Below are positions 25,956-35,198 of a stretch of 64,000 nt of DNA, in pieces. Location of the stretch: assembly GCA_937924905.1 (NCBI GenBank), contig CALDUK010000019.1, positions 62,001-126,000 on the forward strand, written 5' to 3'. Made by a program: the position numbers and the translations under genes. Origin of the DNA: an uncultured Paracoccaceae bacterium (GTDB taxonomy: Bacteria > Pseudomonadota > Alphaproteobacteria > Rhodobacterales > Rhodobacteraceae). Numbering within the stretch: position 1 is the stretch's first letter; every line of letters starts with the position of its first letter. Under the pieces are notes generated by a model. It did not search any database, had not been told where the DNA came from, and was given only the letters and a program-made list of their open reading frames with translations.

Positions 25956-26912
25956 TTAGTACACTGCAAGCGGCGCGCCGGGCGAACCGGTGGCCCCTTT
26001 GACCGCAAGCGGCGTGAAAATATAGGCAAATTCAGACACGCCGGCCTCTACCAGAACTTCAGTTGCCAGATTTTCGTGGATGAAAATGCCGTTGTGGGTG
26101 AGAAGTATCTGATGCGCCTGGAACACGGCATTTGGGTCCGGGTTGGGCACAACTTCAACCGGCCATGTGTCCGAACCAACAACCGCGATGTTGCGTTCCG
26201 CCAACCATCTGGCCGCGTCCAAGCCAATCCCCGGGGCACCAGAATTGAAGGTGGCGTTGTCGGTGATCCAATGCCGACCCCAGCCGGTATGGATCAGCAC
26301 AACGTCGCCTTCACCGGGACCTTCGATCCCTTGGCGTTCGATGGCAGCTTCCAGATCAGCGACCGTCACTTCATCGCCCGCGTCCATTGGCGCGCCGCGC
26401 AGTGCGGTGATGTCCAGAACAATGCCACGCGTGAAGATCGGCTTCACGTGCTCAACGCCCAGCTTTTTCAAGCCGTTTGGACCGAAGACTTCACCGGCAT
26501 CCAGATTGTTGTAGAACGTTGCGCCAAACGCGTCTTTGCCGACGCCAATGTGACCCAGTCCGTCGAACTGAGTACCAACTTGGCCAATTTCCGTCGCCAG
26601 AAAATCGTCCATCCAGACGACCTTGTTGTCACCAAAGGCGCCGCCTGCCAAGCCCGACGTGGCACGCAAGGCAAAGGCCCGCGTCCCAAACAGCGGCATT
26701 TCCGGTTCGTAGACACGCCCGATGGATACGACCGTTCCCGACTGCATCAACGCAATCGCTTCCATGGCCTTTTCTGGGGTCATGTAATTTGAAGCGCCGG
26801 CCTGATCGTCTGGACCCCATTTCGAGGTTGCTACGGCATGACTCTCTGCCAAGACGGCAGAAGCTGTCATACTTGTTACGATGGCAAGTGCGGAAAGCAA
26901 ATTCAGTTTCAT
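25956..26912 (-). CDS. Secreted cyclase-family metal-dependent hydrolase
   Basis: 318 residues: signal peptide MKLNLLSALAIVTSMTASAVLA, then a cyclase/kynurenine-formamidase-type fold. Landmarks are KWGPDDQAGASNYMTPEKAMEAI, IFTRGIVLDI, VLIHTGWGRHW and PGIGLDAARWLAERNI. The metal motif usually read HxGTHxD appears here as VGTQFDGLGH, with Gln in place of the central His, so binding may use a shifted ligand set. It has a GGAGG ribosome site. It follows the oxidoreductase gene by 102 bp and may belong to its operon or be separate. Substrate unknown. Confidence 0.82.
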   Translation of the reverse strand: MKLNLLSALAIVTSMTASAVLAESHAVATSKWGPDDQAGASNYMTPEKAMEAIALMQSGTVVSIGRVYEPEMPLFGTRAFALRATSGLAGGAFGDNKVVWMDDFLATEIGQVGTQFDGLGHIGVGKDAFGATFYNNLDAGEVFGPNGLKKLGVEHVKPIFTRGIVLDITALRGAPMDAGDEVTVADLEAAIERQGIEGPGEGDVVLIHTGWGRHWITDNATFNSGAPGIGLDAARWLAERNIAVVGSDTWPVEVVPNPDPNAVFQAHQILLTHNGIFIHENLATEVLVEAGVSEFAYIFTPLAVKGATGSPGAPLAVY

Positions 26913-27014
26913 TGGTTCCTCCCAAGTTGGCTTGAATTAGTTGTAGATTACCGACCAATTTTCGCAGTTTGAACTGCAATTCTCTGAGGTCAAAAGACGC
27001 CAGTGCGCCCCGTC

Positions 27015-27917
27015 TTATTTGGATAGGCTGCCTCCCCTTTCGTTCAAAATGGTGATCAGTTCCGGGATGCTTGTTTGCTCAAAACCAGCCTCTACGGCAG
27101 AATCCAGCGTGCCAAAAATTCCATCCGCCACTGTGTGGCTTGCATCCACAGCCTCAACCATTGCCAGATAATAACCAATATCCTTGTGGGCATTGGACAT
27201 GCTGAAGTTGAAGCCAGAACTGTCGCGCTCGAGGATGTAGGGCTGCAGTCGCTGAAGAATGGCGCCGGCACCACCACCGTTGGCAAGCACCTCGACCAGC
27301 ACATTTGCCTCAACGCCGCTGCGGTCGGCGCAGGCTGCCGCCTCGGCCAAGACCGCAGAAAACCCCAAAGACACGAAGTTGTGCAAGAGTTTAAGCTTGT
27401 GCCCCGAGCCTGCGGGGCCCGCATAGGTGATGTTCTCTGAAAAGCTTTCCAACAAAGGCAATTGCTCTTCGAACAAGGAACGATCACCCCCAACAATAAG
27501 ATTAAGTCGGCCTTCCGCAGCTTCTTTGGGCGTGCGGGTCATCGGCGCGTCCAGAAAGCGCCCGCCTTTGGCTGCGACAGTTTCGGCAATAGCAATGGTC
27601 GAGCTTGGAATAGCTGTCGAGCAGTCGATAATCACCGACCCCGCACGCAGGTCATTCAACACTCCTTGATCGCTGAGCAGGACATCCTCGACCTGAGGCG
27701 AGCCTGTTACGCACAAGATGATCACGTCACATTCGTCAGCCAGTTCCTTACAGGTACCGTATGATTTTGCGCCATCTTCAATCAGGGTATCGACAGGCTG
27801 GTTGCCAGGATGATCCAAGAAACCCAATGCACGACCGCTTTTTTGAATGTTGTTGGCAATTCCATGGCCCATAAGCCCAATGCCGATCACACCAATTCGC
27901 TGACCTTCGTGTTCCAT
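27015..27917 (-). CDS. NAD(P)-dependent beta-hydroxyacid dehydrogenase (3-hydroxyisobutyrate dehydrogenase family)
   Basis: About 300 residues. The N-terminal Rossmann motif is IGVIGIGLMGHGIANNIQKSG. The substrate segment is DAPMTRTPKEAAEGRLNLIVGGD, and the catalytic Lys region reads GSGHKLKLLHNFVSLGFSAVLAEA, as in the GARD/HIBADH family. A second helical domain ends FNFSMSNAHKDIGYYLAMVEA. The start MEHEGQRIGVIG at about 27917 is chosen over a GTG inside the upstream gene. It sits downstream of an aldehyde dehydrogenase and a tartrate-type dehydrogenase, so it probably acts in the same route. Substrate not predictable. Confidence 0.85.
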   Translation of the reverse strand: MEHEGQRIGVIGIGLMGHGIANNIQKSGRALGFLDHPGNQPVDTLIEDGAKSYGTCKELADECDVIILCVTGSPQVEDVLLSDQGVLNDLRAGSVIIDCSTAIPSSTIAIAETVAAKGGRFLDAPMTRTPKEAAEGRLNLIVGGDRSLFEEQLPLLESFSENITYAGPAGSGHKLKLLHNFVSLGFSAVLAEAAACADRSGVEANVLVEVLANGGGAGAILQRLQPYILERDSSGFNFSMSNAHKDIGYYLAMVEAVDASHTVADGIFGTLDSAVEAGFEQTSIPELITILNERGGSLSK

Positions 27918-27949
27918 AATTTCCCCCGTTGGATTTAACCGTTCGCTGG

Positions 27950-29401
27950 TCAAAGCCCCCCCATGCACATGTATTTCACTTCGAGATAGTCATCGATTCC
28001 GTATTTAGAGCCTTCGCGACCAATACCGGATTCCTTGATCCCGCCGAATGGTGCCACCTCGGTGGAAATGATGCCTTCGTTGATGCCTACGATCCCATAT
28101 TCTAAGGCCTCAGCGACACGCCAGACGCGGCCAATATCCCGGCTGTAGAAATAGCATGCCAAGCCAAACTCGGTGTCATTCGCCTTGGCTATGACTTCGG
28201 CCTCACTGCTGAAACGAATAAGCGGCGCGACAGGTCCAAACGTCTCTTCCTTCATCAACATGGTATCGGTTGATACACCGGTCATGATCGTTGGCTCAAA
28301 AAACGTCCCGCCCTTCTCATGGCGTTTTCCACCAAGATAAACCGAGGCACCTTTGGACGTCGCATCTTCGATGTGCTCCTCAACTTTCTCGACGGCGGCA
28401 TCATCAATCAGCGGTCCAGTCGTCACACCAGCCTCTACGCCGCTCCCTATTTTCAGCGCTTTGACGGCAACAGCCAGGCGTTCCGCGAACGCGTCATACA
28501 CATCGTCATGCACAAAGATACGGTTTGCGCAAACGCAGGTCTGGCCTGCGTTGCGGAATTTGGATGCCATCACCCCTTTGACCGCCTCGTCAAGGTCAGC
28601 ATCATCGAAGATAATGAATGGCGCGTTGCCCCCCAACTCCATCGAGACCTTTTTGACTGTCGCCGCGCATTGGGCCAGCAGCGTTTTGCCCACTTCGGTT
28701 GAACCGGTGAAGGACAGCTTGCGAACAACTGGATTCGCCGTCAATTCGCCACCAACCACCCGCGCCGACCCCGTTACGATGTTAAGTACTCCTGCGGGGA
28801 TCCCCGCCCGTTCGCCCAGTTCGGCAAGCGCCAAGGCTGAATAGGGTGTGCTAGAAGCAGGCTTGACCACAACAGTGCACCCTGCGGCCATGGCGGCCGC
28901 CGCCTTGCGCGTGATCATGGCGTTGGGAAAATTCCACGGCGTAATAGCGGCGACAACGCCGACCGGCTCTTTGGCAACCACAATCCGCTGGGCCGATGAC
29001 GACGCAGGAATGACGTCGCCGTAAACTCTTTTGCCCTCTTCTGCGAACCATTCGATGAAGGATGAACCGTATGCGATTTCACCTTTGGCTTCTGTCAGTG
29101 GCTTGCCTTGCTCCAATGTCAGGATCAATGCCAGGTCATCTTGGTTTTGTAGGCAAAGATCGAACCAGCGCCGCAAAATGCCGGCCCGTTCCTTGGCAGT
29201 CTTAGAACGCCAAGCAGGCAGGGCCGCATCCGCCGCTTCAATCGCGGCCCGCACTTCGGTTTCTGCCAAACGTGGAACGGTGCCAATGGTTTCCTGCGTC
29301 GCCGGATTGTTGACGCTGATTTTATCGCCGCTTCTGGCGCTCACCCAAGCTCCATCAACGTAGCATTGCTGACGAAATAGCTGGCCATCGCTTAATCTCA
29401 T
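27950..29401 (-). CDS. NAD-dependent (semi)aldehyde dehydrogenase, GabD-like
   Basis: 483-residue aldehyde dehydrogenase closely resembling succinate-semialdehyde dehydrogenase: TPWNFPNAMITRKAAAAMAAGC, FTGSTEVGKTLL, MELGGNAPFII, catalytic Cys in AGQTCVCANRIF, and PFGGIKESGIGREGSKYG. The ATG at 29401 has GAGGGTG upstream; the open frame runs 58 codons further into ttuC. It is a paralog of the gene at 852-2321, now in a LysR-linked catabolic group. The true aldehyde may be another dicarboxylic semialdehyde. Confidence 0.88.
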   Translation of the reverse strand: MRLSDGQLFRQQCYVDGAWVSARSGDKISVNNPATQETIGTVPRLAETEVRAAIEAADAALPAWRSKTAKERAGILRRWFDLCLQNQDDLALILTLEQGKPLTEAKGEIAYGSSFIEWFAEEGKRVYGDVIPASSSAQRIVVAKEPVGVVAAITPWNFPNAMITRKAAAAMAAGCTVVVKPASSTPYSALALAELGERAGIPAGVLNIVTGSARVVGGELTANPVVRKLSFTGSTEVGKTLLAQCAATVKKVSMELGGNAPFIIFDDADLDEAVKGVMASKFRNAGQTCVCANRIFVHDDVYDAFAERLAVAVKALKIGSGVEAGVTTGPLIDDAAVEKVEEHIEDATSKGASVYLGGKRHEKGGTFFEPTIMTGVSTDTMLMKEETFGPVAPLIRFSSEAEVIAKANDTEFGLACYFYSRDIGRVWRVAEALEYGIVGINEGIISTEVAPFGGIKESGIGREGSKYGIDDYLEVKYMCMGGL

Positions 29402-29411
29402 TGCCGCACCC

Positions 29412-30527
29412 TCAAAATTGACGCTTTGATTGTGGAACCGAACCTTGATCAAGCGCCTCTGCAATTGCGGTGCCAAGAGCGACGGTTGTACCGCCACCCC
29501 CAATGTCTGCTGTAAGCGGCGCCTCTTCAGGCCCACGTGAAAGCACGCCCTCAATCGCGGAAACGACGGCATCACCGGCTTGCGGATGCCCCAGGTGTTC
29601 CAACATCATTGCACCACACCAGATCTGGCCGATTGGGTTGGCAATGCCCTTGCCGGCGATATCCGGAGCCGAGCCGTGTACCGGTTCGAACACGCTGGGA
29701 TATTTGCGATCAGGGTTGATACTTGCTGACGGCGCAATACCGATGGTGCCGGTGCAGGCGGGTCCCAGATCCGAAAGAATGTCACCGAAAAGATTACTTG
29801 CCACCACGACATCAAACCAATCGGGGTGCAGCACAAAATGGGCCGCAAGAATATCAATGTGATATTTGTCCACCGTCACATCCGGATAGTGTTGCTCCAT
29901 GCTTGCGACACGCTCGTCCCAGTAAGGCATGGTGATCGCAATGCCGTTGGATTTTGTGGCAGAGGTCAGGTGCTTTTTCGGCCGCTTTTGCGCCAGCTCA
30001 AAAGCGAACTTCAGTATGCGATCCACGCCGACACGGGACATGACCGTTTCTTGAAGCACGACTTCGCGTTCGGTATCCGGGAATATCTTGCCTCCAACGC
30101 TGGAGTATTCACCCTCGGTGTTTTCGCGCACCACATAGAAATCAATGTCACCGGGTTTGCGTCCGGCCAAAGGCGCCTGAACACCCGGCATCAATCGCAC
30201 GGGGCGCAGATTGACGTACTGGTCGAACGCACGCCGGAACAAAATCAGCGATTCCCACAGTGAAACGTGATCGGGGACAACGTCAGGCCAGCCCACGGCA
30301 CCGAAATAAATCGCATCATAGGGTTTCAGGATCTCAAACCAGTCGTCGGGCATCATTTTGCCATGCTCGACGTAGTAATCGGCACATGAAAAATCGAACC
30401 AGGTCCATTCCAGTTCAAAACCGAATTTTCGCGCGGCGACGTCAAGAACGCGTACACCTTCGGGAACGACCTCTTTTCCTATGCCGTCACCCGGTATGAC
30501 TGCGATCTTGTATCGACGAAGTGCCAC
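29412..30527 (-). CDS. ttuC: Tartrate dehydrogenase/decarboxylase (D-malate dehydrogenase family)
   Basis: 371-residue isopropylmalate/isocitrate dehydrogenase-fold enzyme: IAVIPGDGIGKEVVPEGVRVL, the TtuC-type WTWFDFSCADYYVEHGKMMPDDW, NLRPVRLMPGVQ, the Tyr in FYVVRENTEGEYSS, and SNLFGDILSDLGPACTGTIG. The family oxidises or decarboxylates tartrate, D-malate and related 2-hydroxy acids with NAD. GTG at 30527 is preferred, since GGGAG lies six bases upstream and gives MALRRYKIAVIPGDG; the ATG at 30542 lacks a site. It is first in the catabolic group and divergent from a LysR gene. Confidence 0.85.
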   Translation of the reverse strand: MALRRYKIAVIPGDGIGKEVVPEGVRVLDVAARKFGFELEWTWFDFSCADYYVEHGKMMPDDWFEILKPYDAIYFGAVGWPDVVPDHVSLWESLILFRRAFDQYVNLRPVRLMPGVQAPLAGRKPGDIDFYVVRENTEGEYSSVGGKIFPDTEREVVLQETVMSRVGVDRILKFAFELAQKRPKKHLTSATKSNGIAITMPYWDERVASMEQHYPDVTVDKYHIDILAAHFVLHPDWFDVVVASNLFGDILSDLGPACTGTIGIAPSASINPDRKYPSVFEPVHGSAPDIAGKGIANPIGQIWCGAMMLEHLGHPQAGDAVVSAIEGVLSRGPEEAPLTADIGGGGTTVALGTAIAEALDQGSVPQSKRQF

Positions 30528-30574
30528 CAACGACTCCCGCATTTTTAGGTATGGTGCAGGTAGCCTATAAGATA

Positions 30575-30588
30575 TGTTTCACTAAACA
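30575..30588. promoter_or_regulatory. Palindrome TGTTT-N4-AAACA in the LysR/ttuC promoter gap
   Basis: A perfect 5-bp inverted repeat separated by CACT lies in the roughly 100-bp gap between the divergent LysR gene and ttuC. This is where LysR regulators usually bind to control themselves and the neighbouring operon. The spacing is not the exact T-N11-A layout, so assignment is tentative. Confidence 0.4.
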
Positions 30589-30631
30589 ATCGCGCCTTCG
30601 GCTAAGCCACTATTAGAAAAAAGTAAAGAAT

Positions 30632-31534
30632 ATGAACCCAACTGACGATTTGGCATTTTTCAGCCGTGTCGCAGCGAACGGCAGTTTGACGGCAACAGCC
30701 CGTGAACTGGGCCTATCGCTACCTTCTGTAAGCAGGCGGTTGGCGCTGCTTGAACAGCGGCTTGGGGTGCAGTTGATCACCCGAACAACCAGACGTTTGG
30801 ATCTGACACCCGAGGGGTTGCTCTATCTTGAAGGTGCGCGTCCCATCCTGCGCCAACTTGACGAGTTGGAAAGTGCAGTGAGCAGTCGCCAACAAGACCT
30901 CCGCGGACAGCTCCACATCAACGCGTCATTTGGGTTTGGGCGCCGTCATGTCACACCGGTGCTTTCGGCCTTTGCCAAAGAGTATCCAGAAATCGAACTA
31001 TCCCTGGACCTGACCAGCGAACCCGTAAATCTGCTGACCTCAAGGATCGACATAGACATTCGCGTCGGAGAAATCCCGGACTCGCGGCTCGTCGCCTTGC
31101 ATCTTCTCGACAATCCCAGAATCCTGTGCGCGTCACCCGATTATCTCGCACGGGTTGGTACGCCCCGCACAGTGAGCGATCTGCTGAACCACAACTGCAT
31201 CATCCTGCGTCAATTCGAAAGTGACTATGCCATTTGGCGGTTCGTCCATGCCGGAAAAGAACAGGCCCTGAAAGTCACAGGCTCGCTCAGCAGCAATGAC
31301 GGCGAAGCCGTGGTCAGTCTGGCGCTTGATGGGCATGGGCTGATTTTGCGCTCGCTCTGGGATGTATACGAGTATTTGCGCAAGGGCGATCTTGTCGCCG
31401 TGCTTCCCGATTACGAAGCGCCCCGCGCTGATATTCACGCGGTTTATCAGCAGCGGCAACATGTACCCGCCCGAATATCAAAGTGCGTTCAATACCTCGC
31501 ACATAACCTTCCGAAACGTTTCCCGGATGCCTGA
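30632..31534 (+). CDS. LysR-family transcriptional regulator
   Basis: 300 residues. The N-terminal winged helix reads MNPTDDLAFFSRVAANGSLTATARELGLSLPSVSRRLALLEQRLGVQLITRTTRRLDLTPEG, and a periplasmic-binding-like effector domain follows (HINASFGFGRRHVTPVLSAFAKEYPEIELSLDLT). It is divergent from the ttuC/ALDH/dehydrogenase genes and is therefore their likely activator, with a substrate or intermediate as inducer. Confidence 0.92.
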   Translation: MNPTDDLAFFSRVAANGSLTATARELGLSLPSVSRRLALLEQRLGVQLITRTTRRLDLTPEGLLYLEGARPILRQLDELESAVSSRQQDLRGQLHINASFGFGRRHVTPVLSAFAKEYPEIELSLDLTSEPVNLLTSRIDIDIRVGEIPDSRLVALHLLDNPRILCASPDYLARVGTPRTVSDLLNHNCIILRQFESDYAIWRFVHAGKEQALKVTGSLSSNDGEAVVSLALDGHGLILRSLWDVYEYLRKGDLVAVLPDYEAPRADIHAVYQQRQHVPARISKCVQYLAHNLPKRFPDA

Positions 31535-31711
31535 GACCCGCGCCAGAGGACCTGCAAACGCCACGCCGACCCTGTGCGCCACAAAGAAACCGTCTGGCGC
31601 AAGGCGCATTCGTTCAGCTGACGCTACACGAACACGCGATGGGTCCACGGAAGACAAATTGACTGGGATGATGCAAGTTAGTGGACACTAAAGGGGGCGG
31701 GTCAATTTTAT

Positions 31712-31788
31712 TGGTCGGAGTGGCGAGATTCGAACTCCCGACCCCTGCCTCTCGAAGGCAGTGCCCTACCAGGCTGAGCTACACTGAC
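31712..31788 (-). pseudogene. Degenerate tRNA-Pro-like gene with CGA anticodon
   Basis: 77-nt minus-strand tRNA shape with an encoded CCA. The D-arm (GCTC/GGGC), the anticodon arm (CTGCC-TTCGAGA-GGCAG) and the GTTCGAAT T-loop are present, and the body resembles tRNA-Pro(CGG). The first three acceptor pairs (1-72, 2-71, 3-70) are mismatched, a T-stem pair reads G-G, and the anticodon reads CGA. CGA would decode the Ser codon UCG, yet there is no Ser-type long variable arm. These defects suggest a pseudo-tRNA. It begins 12 nt after the stop of the transporter gene. Confidence 0.65.
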
Positions 31789-31799
31789 GGACGCAGGCG

Positions 31800-32774
31800 T
31801 CACGACTCTTCTAATGTTTTAGCAGGCGCTTCATCGGATGAGGTGCCCTGCGATGCCTGGTCACGCAGCATGGCGCCGACATTTGGGGATGTCGCTGCAC
31901 CGGGACGGGTCCTAGTGCGCAAGACAGGTGTATTGTCCGACTGTCCGCCCAAACTTTCGCGAAGCACAACGTAAAGACCCGCGCCGATGATAACGAACGC
32001 GCCGATCCCCGTGAAACGGTCTGGGATTTCGACGAAGAAGAAAAAACCGAACCCGGCCCCCCAGATGATCTGACTGTATTGCATTGGCGCGACGATGGCG
32101 GCATCGGCGAAACGGTAAGCCGCAATGATGCAAAGACCGCCCGCAAAACCAAGAAACGACATAACGGCCAGCAGGCCCAAATGTTCGACCGGCAATGGCA
32201 TGTAAAGAAAGGGCAGGAAAGCCGCCATCAGAATGACATTGGCCATCATCGGATAAAGCATAAGCACCGCCGCGCGTTCCCGACGCCCGATCTTGCGCGT
32301 TATAACCGAGACCACAGCGCTGCCTGCCGCCGCAGTCAGGCCGGAAATATGTCCCAGGGTTAAGGGTTCTGCCCCTGGTCGCAAAACGATCATTACGCCT
32401 GCCAAGCCCATGATAACGGCGGCCCAACGATGCACGCCGACTTTTTCGCCCAGGACAGGTATCGACAGCACTGTAATCAGCATCGGCGCCGCAAAGATAA
32501 ACGCATAGACCTGGGCCAACGGTAGAACAGAAAACGCGTAAAACGCTGAAATGCCAGTGATCACGCCGGCTACCGTCCGGGCCGCGACCCAGCCGGGGTT
32601 TGCCGGTCTCAGCGTGCCGACGGCTTTGTCCTGCATCAGCATCAGCGTTGCAAAAGGAAAGCTGAGAAGCACGCTAAAAAAGAGGATCTGAAACGGCGCA
32701 TAGTCGCTGCCCAACGACTTGATCACGACGTCATGCGTGGAAAAAAGCGCATACCCCAAGAGCGCGAATAACAC
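31800..32774 (-). CDS. EamA/DMT-superfamily transporter
   Basis: About 324 residues with ten predicted membrane spans in two EamA repeats (opening LFALLGYALFSTHDVVIKSLG; second repeat from LGHISGLTAAAGSAVVSVITRKIGRRERAAVLMLYPMM). A Ser/Thr/Pro-rich cytoplasmic tail follows. These are exporters of metabolites or amino acids; substrate unknown. A GTG at 32774 is used; a CTG about 33 bases earlier, overlapping the leuB stop, would add a short N-terminus. It lies 29 bp after leuB and probably shares its transcript. Confidence 0.85.
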   Translation of the reverse strand: MLFALLGYALFSTHDVVIKSLGSDYAPFQILFFSVLLSFPFATLMLMQDKAVGTLRPANPGWVAARTVAGVITGISAFYAFSVLPLAQVYAFIFAAPMLITVLSIPVLGEKVGVHRWAAVIMGLAGVMIVLRPGAEPLTLGHISGLTAAAGSAVVSVITRKIGRRERAAVLMLYPMMANVILMAAFLPFLYMPLPVEHLGLLAVMSFLGFAGGLCIIAAYRFADAAIVAPMQYSQIIWGAGFGFFFFVEIPDRFTGIGAFVIIGAGLYVVLRESLGGQSDNTPVLRTRTRPGAATSPNVGAMLRDQASQGTSSDEAPAKTLEES

Positions 32775-32803
32775 GCCCTTGAGATTGGCTTTCCCCGCTT
32801 CAG

Positions 32804-33910
32804 TCAGAGACTTGCGTCCAGTTTGGCGGCGATGGCATCTCCCATGGCAGCCGTTGCGACCGGTGTGCCATCGTTCGGACCCATCAGGTCTGCGGTACGC
32901 AATCCGTCGGCAAGAACAGCGTTGACGGCTGTTTCCAATCTGTCGGCTTCCGCCCCTTGATCAAAGCTATAACGCAAGGCCATCGCAAAGCTGAGGATAC
33001 ATGCAATCGGGTTCGCCTTGCCTTGCCCGGCGATATCCGGCGCCGATCCGTGCACCGGTTCGTACAGCGCTTTCGGGCGTCCGTTTGCCATTGGCGCACC
33101 CAGGCTGGCCGATGGCAACATGCCAAGCGAACCGGTCAGCATGGCCGCGAGATCGGACAGAAGATCGCCAAACAGATTGTCGGTTACAATAACGTCAAAC
33201 TGCTTTGGCCAACGCGTCAATTGCATGGCGCCCGCATCGGCATACATGTGGCTCAGCTCGACATCCGAATATTCGGCCGCGTGCACTTCGGTCACGACGT
33301 CGCGCCAAAGAACTCCGGATTCCATGACATTGGCCTTTTCCATCGAACAGACCCGATTGTCGCGCTTGCGGGCTAGCTCGAACGCCGAACGGGCGACGCG
33401 TGCAATTTCGCTTTCTGTATATCGCTGCGTGTTGATGCCGACACGTTCATTGCCTTCCTTATGGATCCCGCGCGGTTCGCCGAAATAAACGCCGCTTGTC
33501 AATTCGCGGACGATCATAATGTCCAGCCCGCCGACCACTTCGGTTTTCAGCGATGAAAATTCTGCCAGGGCATCGAAACACTGCGCAGGGCGCAAGTTGG
33601 CATAAAGGTCCATTTCTTTGCGAAGTCGCAAAAGCCCGCGCTCAGGCTTCAGGTTGAAATCCAAAACGTCGTATTTCGGCCCCCCGACAGCGCCCAGCAA
33701 AATAGCGTCAGACTCTTGCGCGCGCTGCATGGTCTCATCTGTCAAAGGCGTGCCATGGGCGTCATAGGCCGCGCCACCCACCAGATCTTCGCTGACATCG
33801 AAGGCCAGACCCCGGTTCTTGCTAAACCAGTCGATGATCTTGCGCACTTCGGCCATGACTTCCGGCCCGATACCATCGCCCGCCAGAATGAGAAGAGAGG
33901 GATTGCTCAT
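32804..33910 (-). CDS. leuB: 3-isopropylmalate dehydrogenase
   Basis: Third step of leucine synthesis: NAD-dependent oxidative decarboxylation of 3-isopropylmalate. 368 residues with [84 protein letters not shown] and [19 protein letters not shown]. The start at 33910 follows GGAGAC; an ATG six bases earlier lacks spacing. leuD and leuC lie 2.2 kb upstream on the same strand, separated by two unrelated genes. Confidence 0.96.
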   Translation of the reverse strand: MSNPSLLILAGDGIGPEVMAEVRKIIDWFSKNRGLAFDVSEDLVGGAAYDAHGTPLTDETMQRAQESDAILLGAVGGPKYDVLDFNLKPERGLLRLRKEMDLYANLRPAQCFDALAEFSSLKTEVVGGLDIMIVRELTSGVYFGEPRGIHKEGNERVGINTQRYTESEIARVARSAFELARKRDNRVCSMEKANVMESGVLWRDVVTEVHAAEYSDVELSHMYADAGAMQLTRWPKQFDVIVTDNLFGDLLSDLAAMLTGSLGMLPSASLGAPMANGRPKALYEPVHGSAPDIAGQGKANPIACILSFAMALRYSFDQGAEADRLETAVNAVLADGLRTADLMGPNDGTPVATAAMGDAIAAKLDASL

Positions 33911-34022
33911 GTACACGTCTCCAGAATTATGGACGTCGCGTACCGCGCTGGCTGAAAGGGGTCAAGCTTGTGCAACCCGTCCCCTTGCGACCAAGCCCGC
34001 CAAAACACTCGCAATCGCCCGA

Positions 34023-35198
34023 TCAGTTTTCGGTCGTGGCCAGTTTGGGCAAGTAAATATCAACCCAGACTAGCCGATGGCGCGACGCCAGCCTCACGTC
34101 ATCGCTCAGCGGCATTCCATCCAAAGGCCAGACCACCCCGGCATTTTCAACAGTCAGGTTTGACGATGGCAAGACGTAATCCACGCGCAGGTTGCCTGGA
34201 CGATCCGTGCCGCTTGGCCAATCGACCGTGTCCAGTTCGGGCGGGCCGCGATGATCCGGATCACCCGCTGCCCGCGCCCCTTCACTGCTTGGTTTCGGGT
34301 CGTGAACCTTTGGGTGCTGCAAAAGACGGCGCAACGCTTGCGGGCGGCTTTCACCGTCGAACGGGTCTGCATTGGTGACACCAAGCAGAACAAACCCGGG
34401 TGGTGGATCAGCAGCCAGAGCGCCATCAAAAAAGGATAGCCAAAACGCGGTTTCATCGTGGTTGCGACGGCCGTTGCGGTCTTCGGGCCCATCAAAAACG
34501 GGAGCCGTGGCATGCCAGATCAACAAATGCAGTCGTCTGTCATCTGCAAGGCGCAACGGCAAATCCCAATGGACCGTCCGGGACAAGCGCGTTGGATCCC
34601 GGCCATCCTGCAAAGCGATATTGCCCGGAAGCGCGGCCCAAGGTGTGTCAGAAAAATCCCGGAAGTGATCCAAATCAAACCGGCGCTTTGAAAGCACCCC
34701 CATACCACCTTGCCCAAAGAACTCGGCATAGCTTTCTACGTCTTTTGGGCCACCCAACCGATCGTCGCCGTTCAAATCGCGTTGACTGTCCAACCCGCGG
34801 TTCGGACGTTTGGAAAAAAGATATGGATAACCACCGATATGATCGGCAAGGGCCTGAAGGCCCGCATTTTGCAGATCATAGTCGATATCGGCCAGGACCA
34901 ACACATCTGGATCAATGTGTCGGACGACACTTGCAATTGCCTCGACTTGATCATGCCCTTGTCGAATGTCCCGCAACATCAGGCCCGGGCCGGGTCGCGA
35001 CAATTCAGTGTGGAAGAACGCCACGCGCAATGGGTCTGCTGCAGCGGAAGGTGAAACCCCAGAAAGGAATGTCAGGCAGGCAAAAGCCCAGAATTGCCTT
35101 CGTCCTTGCTCGCCATTTTGCGTTTTTCGGTAATCAGCATGGCAATCCTGCTCATCGCGATGCCGCGCATGAATAGAGAAGCTGGCAAAAACGCCCAT
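34023..35198 (-). CDS. Endonuclease/exonuclease/phosphatase-fold exported protein
   Basis: EEP-superfamily protein. A hydrophobic signal-like segment (FWAFACLTFLSGVSPSAAA) precedes the domain LRVAFFHTELSRPGPG...VIRHIDPDVLVLADIDYD. Later NADPFDG and the C-terminal RVDYVLPSSNL...LASRHRLVWVDI carry the typical catalytic Asp/His positions. No ATG/GTG/TTG lies just before the signal segment. The first available start (35198) forces a 127-bp overlap with the upstream membrane-protein gene, so the true start may be a non-standard codon such as CTG near 35084. Substrate unknown. Confidence 0.75.
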   Translation of the reverse strand: MGVFASFSIHARHRDEQDCHADYRKTQNGEQGRRQFWAFACLTFLSGVSPSAAADPLRVAFFHTELSRPGPGLMLRDIRQGHDQVEAIASVVRHIDPDVLVLADIDYDLQNAGLQALADHIGGYPYLFSKRPNRGLDSQRDLNGDDRLGGPKDVESYAEFFGQGGMGVLSKRRFDLDHFRDFSDTPWAALPGNIALQDGRDPTRLSRTVHWDLPLRLADDRRLHLLIWHATAPVFDGPEDRNGRRNHDETAFWLSFFDGALAADPPPGFVLLGVTNADPFDGESRPQALRRLLQHPKVHDPKPSSEGARAAGDPDHRGPPELDTVDWPSGTDRPGNLRVDYVLPSSNLTVENAGVVWPLDGMPLSDDVRLASRHRLVWVDIYLPKLATTEN

